Part shown: positions 7,503 to 12,661 of the stretch, in pieces
Position numbering within the stretch: position 1 is the stretch's first letter
Layout of the letters: each line of letters begins with the position of its first letter
The notes under the pieces: generated by a model
Told to the model about the DNA's origin: nothing
What the model saw: the letters and a program-made list of their open reading frames with translations, nothing else
The model's database searches: none
Source: a virus
Length of the DNA: 30,636 bases
Reading direction: 5' to 3' (one strand)
Virus record (IMG/VR): IMGVR_UViG_3300042890_005395
Location: 1-30,636 of that record
Made by a program: the position numbers and the translations under genes

Positions 7503-7537
7503 ATTATCCATAGATGACCTCTATGGATAATTTTTTT
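7503..7537 (+). terminator. Terminator-shaped hairpin that encloses the next gene's start codon
   Basis: A perfect 11-bp stem (ATTATCCATAG, 7503-7513, with CTATGGATAAT, 7521-7531) encloses a 7-nt loop and is followed by seven Ts. It has the shape of a rho-independent terminator for the 476-residue gene, though the stem is A+T-rich. The loop begins with the ATG at 7514 and the 3' stem arm holds the in-frame ATG at 7523, so it may also control the following gene. Confidence 0.65.
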
Positions 7538-7987
7538 AATTACATATCAAAACCAATCAATAAAGAAGACATTGATTTATGGTTCAGAATAAATAATATT
7601 TTACCTGAAAAATTAGAATTATATTACGATTTTTCGTATTCCCTTTACGATTTAATAAGAAAAACTTTTTTGGGTGAGGAAGACAATAGCGAAACCAAAA
7701 TTCAAATGTCTGAAGAAGACATCGTGAACCACTTCAAGTGGTGTTGGAATAAAACAATCGAAAGTTTTGAAAAAGAAGGAATTATTTTTACAAATGAAGG
7801 AGATCATTTGAAATACTTCAAGTCATTTTTTATTGAAATATTTTATAAACAAGAAGATAAAAAAATCAAAGAGTCTATTGGTGAATTTTTTGATGATATT
7901 TTTAACATAGAAAAAACATTTACCCAATCTGATTTAGATATTATGTTGAACATATATAAATCTTTAGATAACAATTTAAGTATTTAA
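7514..7987 (+). CDS. Unknown acidic helical protein
   Basis: A 157-residue protein (or 154 from the ATG at 7523, MDNFFNYISKPINKED). It is rich in aromatic and acidic residues, with no membrane segment and no family I can name. Visible strings are DIDLWFRINNILPEKLELYYDFSYSLYDLI near the N-terminus and DIVNHFKWCWNKTIESFEKEGI in the middle, suggesting an all-helical fold. The start codon lies in the loop of a strong hairpin followed by a T tract, so either the transcript starts very close to the gene or read-through and structure control its expression. A 61-nt gap with repeated half-sites follows its stop. Confidence 0.82.
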   Translation: MTSMDNFFNYISKPINKEDIDLWFRINNILPEKLELYYDFSYSLYDLIRKTFLGEEDNSETKIQMSEEDIVNHFKWCWNKTIESFEKEGIIFTNEGDHLKYFKSFFIEIFYKQEDKKIKESIGEFFDDIFNIEKTFTQSDLDIMLNIYKSLDNNLSI

Positions 7988-8033
7988 ATGTTTACATAAA
8001 CATCATAATTAATATGTTTAACATTAAATAAAC
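7988..8033 (+). promoter_or_regulatory. Repeated ATGTTTA half-sites, possible operator upstream of the Hc1 gene
   Basis: The gap before the histone-like gene holds ATGTTTA (7988-7994), its inverted copy TAAACAT (7997-8003), a second ATGTTTA 26 nt downstream (8014-8020) and a partial inverted copy TAAAC (8029-8033). Two inverted pairs at this spacing look like a protein-binding site. An ATATTTA string near 8038-8044, just before the ATG, may be a weak version of the phage octamer. Confidence 0.4.
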
Positions 8034-8048
8034 CTATAATATTTAAAA

Positions 8049-8219
8049 ATGGAAACACTTGAACAAATTAAAGTTTTGACAGAACAATTGAGCGTGGATA
8101 CAACCAAATTCTTTGCTGGTAACAAAAGTGCTGGTACAAGAGCTAGAAAATCAGCACAAGAACTGAAATCTTTATTACAACAATTAAGAGGTGAAATTTT
8201 AGAAAGTAAAAGGGCTTAA
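8049..8219 (+). CDS. Histone H1-like Hc1 family protein
   Basis: A 56-residue basic helical protein, starting METLEQIKVL. Its core, FFAGNKSAGTRARKSAQELK, is the signature of the small Hc1-type proteins that are widespread in Bacteroidota, which bind DNA and compact the nucleoid. The length matches the family. As a phage protein it might coat phage DNA, help silence or condense the host nucleoid, or be packaged. It stands alone behind a gap with repeated half-sites and is followed 1 nt later by a small membrane protein gene. The DNA-binding role is family knowledge; the phage role is inference. Confidence 0.9.
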   Translation: METLEQIKVLTEQLSVDTTKFFAGNKSAGTRARKSAQELKSLLQQLRGEILESKRA

Positions 8220-8220
8220 T

Positions 8221-8415
8221 ATGACTAATATCGATACGTTATATTTGTTTGTATTTATATTTTCGATTATATCAATAACTAGAATTTTTCTAAAATTTAT
8301 TATTTCCCTATTACAGACAGATCCTAAACCTATTTTGTTTAGTAATAGGGAAATCTTTCTTTATGGTTTATTTTTAACTTATATAATAACATTTCTAATA
8401 CAAAACAACAAATGA
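8221..8415 (+). CDS. Small membrane protein with two hydrophobic segments
   Basis: A 64-residue protein with two predicted membrane helices (about 8-32, LYLFVFIFSIISITRIFLKF, and 44-60) joined by a short loop containing TDPKPILFSNRE. It begins 1 nt after the Hc1 stop, and its own stop overlaps the next start (ATGA). Size and topology would fit a holin, an antiholin or another small phage membrane protein, but it is not next to the amidase and no family is recognised. A strong nested inverted repeat lies within its coding sequence at 8302-8354. Confidence 0.7.
   Translation: MTNIDTLYLFVFIFSIISITRIFLKFIISLLQTDPKPILFSNREIFLYGLFLTYIITFLIQNNK
8302..8354. repeat. 13-bp perfect inverted repeat with an inner stem, inside a gene
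   Basis: ATTTCCCTATTAC (8302-8314) pairs perfectly with GTAATAGGGAAAT (8342-8354). Between them CTAAAC (8324-8329) can pair with GTTTAG (8337-8342, sharing one G with the outer arm). No T tract follows, so a terminator is unlikely. The structure may act in the mRNA or as a protein-binding site. Confidence 0.75.
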
Positions 8416-8834
8416 GTTTATTTAAAGAATTTAACATTCTATTTCCGTATTTACAATCGGTAAGAAAAATGAAAAACTATCTATCTTTTGATATAGAATT
8501 TCCAAATACTTGGAAATTACCAAAAAAGTTTGTAGATGAAAAAAGTGTTGTTGAAAACGACCCAACCAACGTCGGTGTAAGATTTTTTTCTTTTGTAACT
8601 CAGTTCAATGAACAATCTGTAGAAAATCAAATATCTAATATAAAAAACATTATTGCTTACAATAAAGAAAGAGAAGAAAAAGATCGACTATTTCAACAGA
8701 AGATAGATGAACTAAAACACATATTTGAAAAACAAAAGTTAAATGATCTACAAGGACTAAAATTTGAAATTAATAATCCTAAAATAGAATTAGAAGATGA
8801 CGAAGAAGAAAACCAAGTTGGAAGCGGAAATTGA
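8412..8834 (+). CDS. Unknown protein with C-terminal coiled coil
   Basis: A 140-residue protein starting MSLFKEFNILFPYLQSVRKM. The N-terminal half includes YLSFDIEFPNTWKLPKKFV and VGVRFFSFVTQFNE, which look like strands of a small domain. The second half is a coiled coil (about 75-115) ending in an acidic tail (ELEDDEEENQ). No known family is recognised. It overlaps the upstream stop by 4 nt and the next gene by 38 nt, forming a chain of three overlapping small genes with similar coiled-coil character. Confidence 0.82.
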   Translation: MSLFKEFNILFPYLQSVRKMKNYLSFDIEFPNTWKLPKKFVDEKSVVENDPTNVGVRFFSFVTQFNEQSVENQISNIKNIIAYNKEREEKDRLFQQKIDELKHIFEKQKLNDLQGLKFEINNPKIELEDDEEENQVGSGN

Positions 8835-8997
8835 TTGGTTGAAAAGTGAAATAGAAAAAGACAAAAATGATCTTGATATTGAAAAACACAATTTAATTGC
8901 TGAAATTAAAAAACTAAAAAAAGAAGATATATTACCAAAAAAACCTGAAAAACTAAGTGTATGGGAGAAGATGAAAAAAATATTAATGATATCTTAG
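8797..8997 (+). CDS. Small coiled-coil protein
   Basis: A 66-residue protein starting MTKKKTKLEAEIDWLKSEIE, nearly all coiled coil, with a C-terminal basic helix (VWEKMKKILMIS). It overlaps the preceding gene by 38 nt and the next by 37 nt in different frames. The heptad pattern and the short W-x-K-M-K-K-I-L end argue for a real gene, not a shadow frame. Function unknown. The overlapping order suggests translational coupling and perhaps hetero-oligomers with its neighbours. Confidence 0.7.
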   Translation: MTKKKTKLEAEIDWLKSEIEKDKNDLDIEKHNLIAEIKKLKKEDILPKKPEKLSVWEKMKKILMIS

Positions 8998-9287
8998 AAA
9001 AATTGTTAGTTGTTACTGAAGCGGCTAATGAAATTTTCCCAGAAGGAAAACCGATCTTGGTTTATGAATTGAATGATCAAGATTTCAAAAAAGTACAAAG
9101 TAATTTTAGAAAAATTGATATAAATAAATTAAGATTTAAAATAGATATTTCAGGTACAGAAATAGTTTTTGTTAATACAAAAGTTTACGAAGAAACAAAA
9201 GACGAAGAAGTAAAGAATGAAAAAAAACCAAGTTTTTTCAAAAGATTATTCTTTCGTAAAAGTAGTGAATCTTCTGTAAAGAAATGA
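8961..9287 (+). CDS. Unknown small protein with a basic C-terminal tail
   Basis: A 108-residue protein starting MGEDEKNINDILEKLLVV. The first 80 residues look like a small alpha/beta domain (LVYELNDQDFKKVQSNFRKI, then a strand pair DISGTEIVFVNTKVYEE), followed by an acidic stretch and a basic tail (KKPSFFKRLFFRKSSES). The start lies within the preceding coiled-coil gene. Its 3' end overlaps by 42 nt the end of a minus-strand gene converging on it, which is unusual without a terminator between them. No family is recognised. Confidence 0.75.
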   Translation: MGEDEKNINDILEKLLVVTEAANEIFPEGKPILVYELNDQDFKKVQSNFRKIDINKLRFKIDISGTEIVFVNTKVYEETKDEEVKNEKKPSFFKRLFFRKSSESSVKK

Positions 9288-9884
9288 TTTGTTAATTCCT
9301 TTTGATTCTAAAATATTATATAAATATTTTTTTTGTTCTTTAGAAGAATCTTTGACTAAAATACAATCCAACCTGTTATTACTTATCAAGTAAGATTCCA
9401 ATACATCCATAAACCTTGAACACTCGTCGATAGACTTCAATGAAATCAAATTGACATCATTATCATTTTGTATCGCGACTTTATTGTTCAATTTTGAAAC
9501 TAACTTTATGTTTGATTTAGGTAAATATTTTTTTACAAAAGAATCAAAATTAATTTTAGATTTTTCCTGAACGTCATAAACTTCTTCATGAATATTATAT
9601 TTCGAAATTTTACTTAATCTATAGTTAGTATCGTCGAGATCAACTTTTACCTGCCTTCCGAGTTCATCTTTTACAAAGTATAAATCAAAATTTGTACTAC
9701 CCGATTCCAAAAAACCAATTTCGTAATCACACAATTTTCCATTTTCAAAACGTTTAGGAAAATTCACTGAATTGCTAGTTTGTAGTAAAAAATCAAAGTA
9801 TTTTAATGCTCTTTCTTTATTCAAAAATTTATTTAGAATCTTTTTTCTTTTTTTATTTTTGAATAGTACTATTAGATATTTCAT
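9246..9884 (-). CDS. Unknown protein, minus strand
   Basis: A 212-residue protein starting MKYLIVLFKNKKRKK. I chose the ATG at 9884 rather than the one at 10016, because the longer form would run under the start of the divergent dnaJ gene and its extra residues look random. The sequence is rich in Lys and Asn, with a recognisable middle (CDYEIGFLESGSTNFDLYFV, then DELGRQVKVDL) that I associate with unnamed proteins of marine tailed phages. No catalytic motif is visible. It is divergent from dnaJ across a 44-nt A+T-rich gap and its 3' end overlaps the plus-strand gene ending at 9287. Confidence 0.82.
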   Translation of the reverse strand: MKYLIVLFKNKKRKKILNKFLNKERALKYFDFLLQTSNSVNFPKRFENGKLCDYEIGFLESGSTNFDLYFVKDELGRQVKVDLDDTNYRLSKISKYNIHEEVYDVQEKSKINFDSFVKKYLPKSNIKLVSKLNNKVAIQNDNDVNLISLKSIDECSRFMDVLESYLISNNRLDCILVKDSSKEQKKYLYNILESKGINKSFLYRRFTTFTKE

Positions 9885-9928
9885 TTTTTTTATCCTATAA
9901 TTTAAAATATACAAGAAAAAAACAATAA

Positions 9929-10852
9929 ATGAACGCTGAAAATCATTACTCTGTTTTAGGGGTTGAAGAAACCGCAACTCAAGAAGAAATAAAAAAAGCT
10001 TATAGAAAATTGGCAAAAGAAAATCATCCCGATAAAGGTGGGGATGAAGAATTATTTAAAAAAATTTCCGTGGCATATGATGTAGTTGGTGATGAACAAA
10101 AAAGAAAAGAATACGACATACAAAGAAAAAATCCGTTTGCCGGGTCCAACTTCAGGGATTTTAGTAGTATGTTTAATATGTTTAATCAGAATTTTAGACA
10201 ACAACAGAAACCTTCAAGAATTATTACACTTTCTGTAGATGTTATAAAAAGTTTCATGAATGAAAAAGTTAACTTGAATTATCAAAGAAAAGAAAAGTGT
10301 GATCCATGTAATGGTACTGGTGGGGACAAACGATCATGTGCCACTTGTAAAGGTGAAGGTGTTTTATGGGCACAAGTTGGTAGTGGGATGTTTGTTCAGA
10401 TGGTACAAAAGATTTGTACTTCATGTAATGGTTTTGGTCATACATTGATTAATGCATGTCATGTTTGTAAAGGTGATGGTAATAAAGATGAGGTAAAAAG
10501 TGTTGAACTTAGAATACCACATGGGATTGATGATGGTCAAATGATGCGTTTACAAAACATGGGAGATTTCGAAAATGGTATTTACGGTGATCTTTTAGTT
10601 AAAATAACATTAACAAATGAAAGTGGTTTTGAAAAGTTTGGTGAACACCTATTATATAATAAATATTTCACATTGGACGATCTCAATCAGGAAAATTTTG
10701 TTATCCCACATCCACAAGGTGAAATAATGGTTAATTTTCCAAAACAAATGGATACATCAAAACCATTAAGACTTAAAGGAAAAGGATTTAAAGGTAGAAA
10801 CGTTATTGGGGATCTACTTGTCAAACAATTTTTAAAATATGAAAGAAGTTAG
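9929..10852 (+). CDS. dnaJ: DnaJ (Hsp40) co-chaperone, type I
   Basis: A 307-residue DnaJ. The J domain covers about 4-67 with the invariant HPD at 33-35 (ENHPDKGG), needed to stimulate DnaK ATPase. A short Phe-rich linker ([15 protein letters not shown]) replaces the long Gly/Phe region. A complete zinc domain follows with four CxxCxGxG units (C124/C127, C137/C140, C163/C166, C177/C180), then the client-binding beta domains. It is shorter than the usual ~370 residues, mainly in the linker and C-terminal dimer region. A phage J protein with intact HPD would recruit the host DnaK, perhaps for virion assembly or replication-complex remodelling. Its stop overlaps that of a small minus-strand gene. 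Confidence 0.97.
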   Translation: MNAENHYSVLGVEETATQEEIKKAYRKLAKENHPDKGGDEELFKKISVAYDVVGDEQKRKEYDIQRKNPFAGSNFRDFSSMFNMFNQNFRQQQKPSRIITLSVDVIKSFMNEKVNLNYQRKEKCDPCNGTGGDKRSCATCKGEGVLWAQVGSGMFVQMVQKICTSCNGFGHTLINACHVCKGDGNKDEVKSVELRIPHGIDDGQMMRLQNMGDFENGIYGDLLVKITLTNESGFEKFGEHLLYNKYFTLDDLNQENFVIPHPQGEIMVNFPKQMDTSKPLRLKGKGFKGRNVIGDLLVKQFLKYERS

Positions 10853-11007
10853 AAAGAACTAATAATGTCCTGTACTAATCTTACTGCCCCATATATAGAA
10901 AGACCTAATAAAACTATACCAAAAGTGACCAAAAATAATTGTAATTTTTCTTGTCCTTTATTACATTTTCTACATCCTGTAACTTGTGTTGCTTCTTTTT
11001 TTTCCAT
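10849..11007 (-). CDS. Small membrane protein with a CxxC motif
   Basis: A 52-residue minus-strand protein starting [20 protein letters not shown]. It has a CRKC pair (C12/C15) in the cytoplasmic-looking N-terminus and one membrane helix (about 22-42, [20 protein letters not shown]), ending DIISSF. The stop codon shares bases with the dnaJ stop (tail-to-tail). The next minus-strand gene ends 7 nt upstream of its start, so the two are probably co-transcribed. Composition and codon use match its neighbours. Function unknown. Confidence 0.72.
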   Translation of the reverse strand: MEKKEATQVTGCRKCNKGQEKLQLFLVTFGIVLLGLSIYGAVRLVQDIISSF

Positions 11008-11014
11008 ATAATAA

Positions 11015-11521
11015 TTATAATATTACAGTCCTTAAATGAAAATACTTTTCTAACATAACTTTTCTTGATTGAAGAACATCTTTACCGTATAGTTTTAGAT
11101 AAGTACCATTATCAGAAAATGTACTTGACACAATTAAAAATGTATTATCATCACTTCTTGCAAGTATGAATTCAATATAGTCAAATACGTGTTCATCTTT
11201 ATTATCTTCTCTTTTAAATACAAATTTTATTTTTTTTTCTGTTGGATCTTTAGAAAATTCATATAAAATTTTTTTATATTTATCACGAATTATATCAGAA
11301 AGCATAGTATTAGGTACTCCAACTCTTGTATGAATCTTACTACCTGAATAAATTGCATTTAAAATTATATCTTTTATTTCCCCATAACTTAAATTACTTT
11401 TTCTATCTGAAGTTTGATGAGTTGTTGCAATAAATTTTGGACCTTCAGGCGCAGTAAAAAGTTTATGGTGTTTACCACGATTTTCTATTATTATACTTTT
11501 AAGTACACTTAATACTTTCAT
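11015..11521 (-). CDS. Unknown basic protein, minus strand
   Basis: A 168-residue protein starting MKVLSVLKSIIIENRGKHHK. The ATG at 11521 is preferred over one 18 nt upstream, because a CTATTTAT octamer (11534 to 11527) ends 5 nt before it and the extra residues of the longer form would lie on the promoter. It contains GPKFIATTHQTSDRKSNLSYGEI, then a helical part and a strand-rich C-terminus (YIEFILARSDDNTFLIVSST). No family is recognised. It leads a two-gene minus-strand unit with the 52-residue membrane protein. Confidence 0.8.
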   Translation of the reverse strand: MKVLSVLKSIIIENRGKHHKLFTAPEGPKFIATTHQTSDRKSNLSYGEIKDIILNAIYSGSKIHTRVGVPNTMLSDIIRDKYKKILYEFSKDPTEKKIKFVFKREDNKDEHVFDYIEFILARSDDNTFLIVSSTFSDNGTYLKLYGKDVLQSRKVMLEKYFHLRTVIL

Positions 11522-11526
11522 TAGTA

Positions 11527-11534
11527 ATAAATAG
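11527..11534 (-). promoter_or_regulatory. CTATTTAT octamer, putative phage promoter (minus strand)
   Basis: On the minus strand CTATTTAT is followed by TACTA and then ATG at 11521. The 5-nt gap equals that at 19776-19783 and 26098-26105, which would put the transcription start near the ATG. Confidence 0.5.
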
Positions 11535-11540
11535 CACAAA

Positions 11541-11569
11541 AAATAAAAAAGGGGACAAAGTCCCCCTTT
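11541..11569 (-). terminator. Minus-strand terminator of a very short transcription unit
   Basis: AAAGGGGAC (11548-11556) pairs with GTCCCC plus TTT (11560-11569, one C bulged) around a 3-nt loop. Read on the minus strand it is followed by TTTTTTATTTTTT. It lies about 120 nt downstream of the start predicted from the host-type promoter at 11696-11726. Confidence 0.78.
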
Positions 11570-11593
11570 ATGTTTTTCCTGTTAGGAAGGTAA

Positions 11594-11665
11594 TTAACCT
11601 GTCTCTAATAACCGTAAGATGACATCACGACTTGCGTTTTTTAAATGGTGTACCAAATCATCCAT
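11594..11665 (-). CDS. Possible 23-residue peptide (or the unit is a small RNA)
   Basis: A minus-strand frame ATG to TAA encodes MDDLVHHLKNASRDVILRLL plus three residues. It is the only frame I noticed in a short unit that has a perfect host-type promoter upstream and a terminator downstream. The peptide is amphipathic and helical in appearance. The 12-bp palindrome GTGGTTAACCAC (11674-11685) lies in its leader and would form a hairpin or operator. The total transcript would be about 140-150 nt. It may be a regulatory peptide or only an RNA; size alone cannot decide. Confidence 0.4.
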   Translation of the reverse strand: MDDLVHHLKNASRDVILRLLETG

Positions 11666-11695
11666 TTTGTTTAGTGGTTAACCACATCAACAATA

Positions 11696-11726
11696 CAAAG
11701 ATAGTGGTTTTTTATTAATATCCAAA
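11696..11726 (-). promoter_or_regulatory. Host-type (Bacteroidota sigma-A) promoter, minus strand
   Basis: Read on the minus strand, TTTG (11726-11723) is followed by 19 nt and then TATCTTTG (11703-11696). This is the Bacteroidota -33/-7 consensus at correct spacing. The start would be near 11690, just before the palindrome at 11674-11685. It drives only the short unit ending at 11541. Confidence 0.8.
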
Positions 11727-11783
11727 TAAATTATAAAAAAGTTTGATGTTGATTAATATGATTAAGTTTATTATTTTTTATAC

Positions 11784-12623
11784 ATGTTAAGTTATATCGG
11801 AGGTAAAAGTAAAATCGGGAAATGGATTGTTCCTTATTACGATAAAAATATGGAGGTTTATTTAGAAACTTTCGGAGGAATGTTTTGGTGTTTCTATAAT
11901 ATGGATCTAAAACAATTCCCCAGACTTAAAAAAGTTGTATACAATGACTTCAACCCACTAAACTATAATCTATTTAAATGTGTTCAAAATCCAACTGAAT
12001 TATTAAGGGCAATAAACAATATTGATTGTCAAAAACAAGGAGTAGATAATACCCCTGAAATATATAAACAACAGTTTATAAGCTTTCAGGCTGAATTATT
12101 TAATGAAGGTTTCAGCTTAGAACCTGGCAATTATGAAGTCGCGGCTAAGTATGTTTACATTTTAACACAGGTTTTCAGTGGATCAAAACCTGAAACATCA
12201 AACTTTATTGACCTTAAAGGAAAATATAAATCGAAATATCTTACGTTTAGAGATAAGTTGTCTAAACCTGATTGGGTGGATCACTTTTTAAAAATTACAG
12301 ATGTTGAAAATATGGATTTTGCGGACGTGATACAAAAATACGATTCACCATCTACGTACATTTATTTGGACCCACCATATTGGAAAACAGAAAACTATTA
12401 TTCCAATCATGATTTCGATAGACAAGACCATGAAAGATTGGCAAACGTATTACACAAAGTCCAGAGTAAGTTTTCTCTATCATACTATGATTTCGAACTA
12501 CTTCACAATTGGTTTCCTGAAGATCAATATACTTGGGTCAGAAAAGAATTTGCAAAAGCCGCCGCAGCAAAGAAAGGTGAAAAACAAAACATGGGTGAAG
12601 AATTACTTATTATGAATTATTAA
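11784..12623 (+). CDS. DNA adenine N6-methyltransferase, Dam-like (D12 class)
   Basis: A 279-residue Dam-type enzyme. Motifs run in alpha-class order: the SAM-binding start SYIGGKSKIGKWI (3-15), then ETFGGMFW (28-35), YNDFNPLNY (53-61), and the catalytic DPPYW with D196-P-P-Y199. The target-recognition region lies between. No restriction enzyme is adjacent, so it is an orphan methylase, most likely protecting phage DNA from host nucleases or marking replicated DNA. The recognition site cannot be read from the sequence. The gene stands alone in a plus-strand run, with an A+T-rich leader and no clear consensus promoter. The C-terminus has an alanine-rich patch (KAAAAKKGEK). Confidence 0.94.
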   Translation: MLSYIGGKSKIGKWIVPYYDKNMEVYLETFGGMFWCFYNMDLKQFPRLKKVVYNDFNPLNYNLFKCVQNPTELLRAINNIDCQKQGVDNTPEIYKQQFISFQAELFNEGFSLEPGNYEVAAKYVYILTQVFSGSKPETSNFIDLKGKYKSKYLTFRDKLSKPDWVDHFLKITDVENMDFADVIQKYDSPSTYIYLDPPYWKTENYYSNHDFDRQDHERLANVLHKVQSKFSLSYYDFELLHNWFPEDQYTWVRKEFAKAAAAKKGEKQNMGEELLIMNY

Positions 12624-12640
12624 TTTTTTGACTTGTTGAA

Positions 12641-12648
12641 ATATTTAT
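12641..12648 (+). promoter_or_regulatory. ATATTTAT octamer, putative phage promoter
   Basis: ATATTTAT followed by TAATA lies 13 nt before the ATG at 12662, in the 38-nt gap after the Dam-like gene. Confidence 0.5.
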
Positions 12649-12661
12649 TAATAAAAAAATT

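Noticed and set aside
7504-7531. The 7503-7531 inverted repeat as an attachment or integration site
   Set aside because: There is no tRNA, integrase or second copy in the window; the T tract after it points to a terminator or mRNA structure.
9885-10016. Longer start for the minus-strand gene ending at 9246
   Set aside because: It would run antisense through the dnaJ start and J domain; the extra residues are low-quality hydrophobic sequence, and the ATG at 9884 has a natural beginning.
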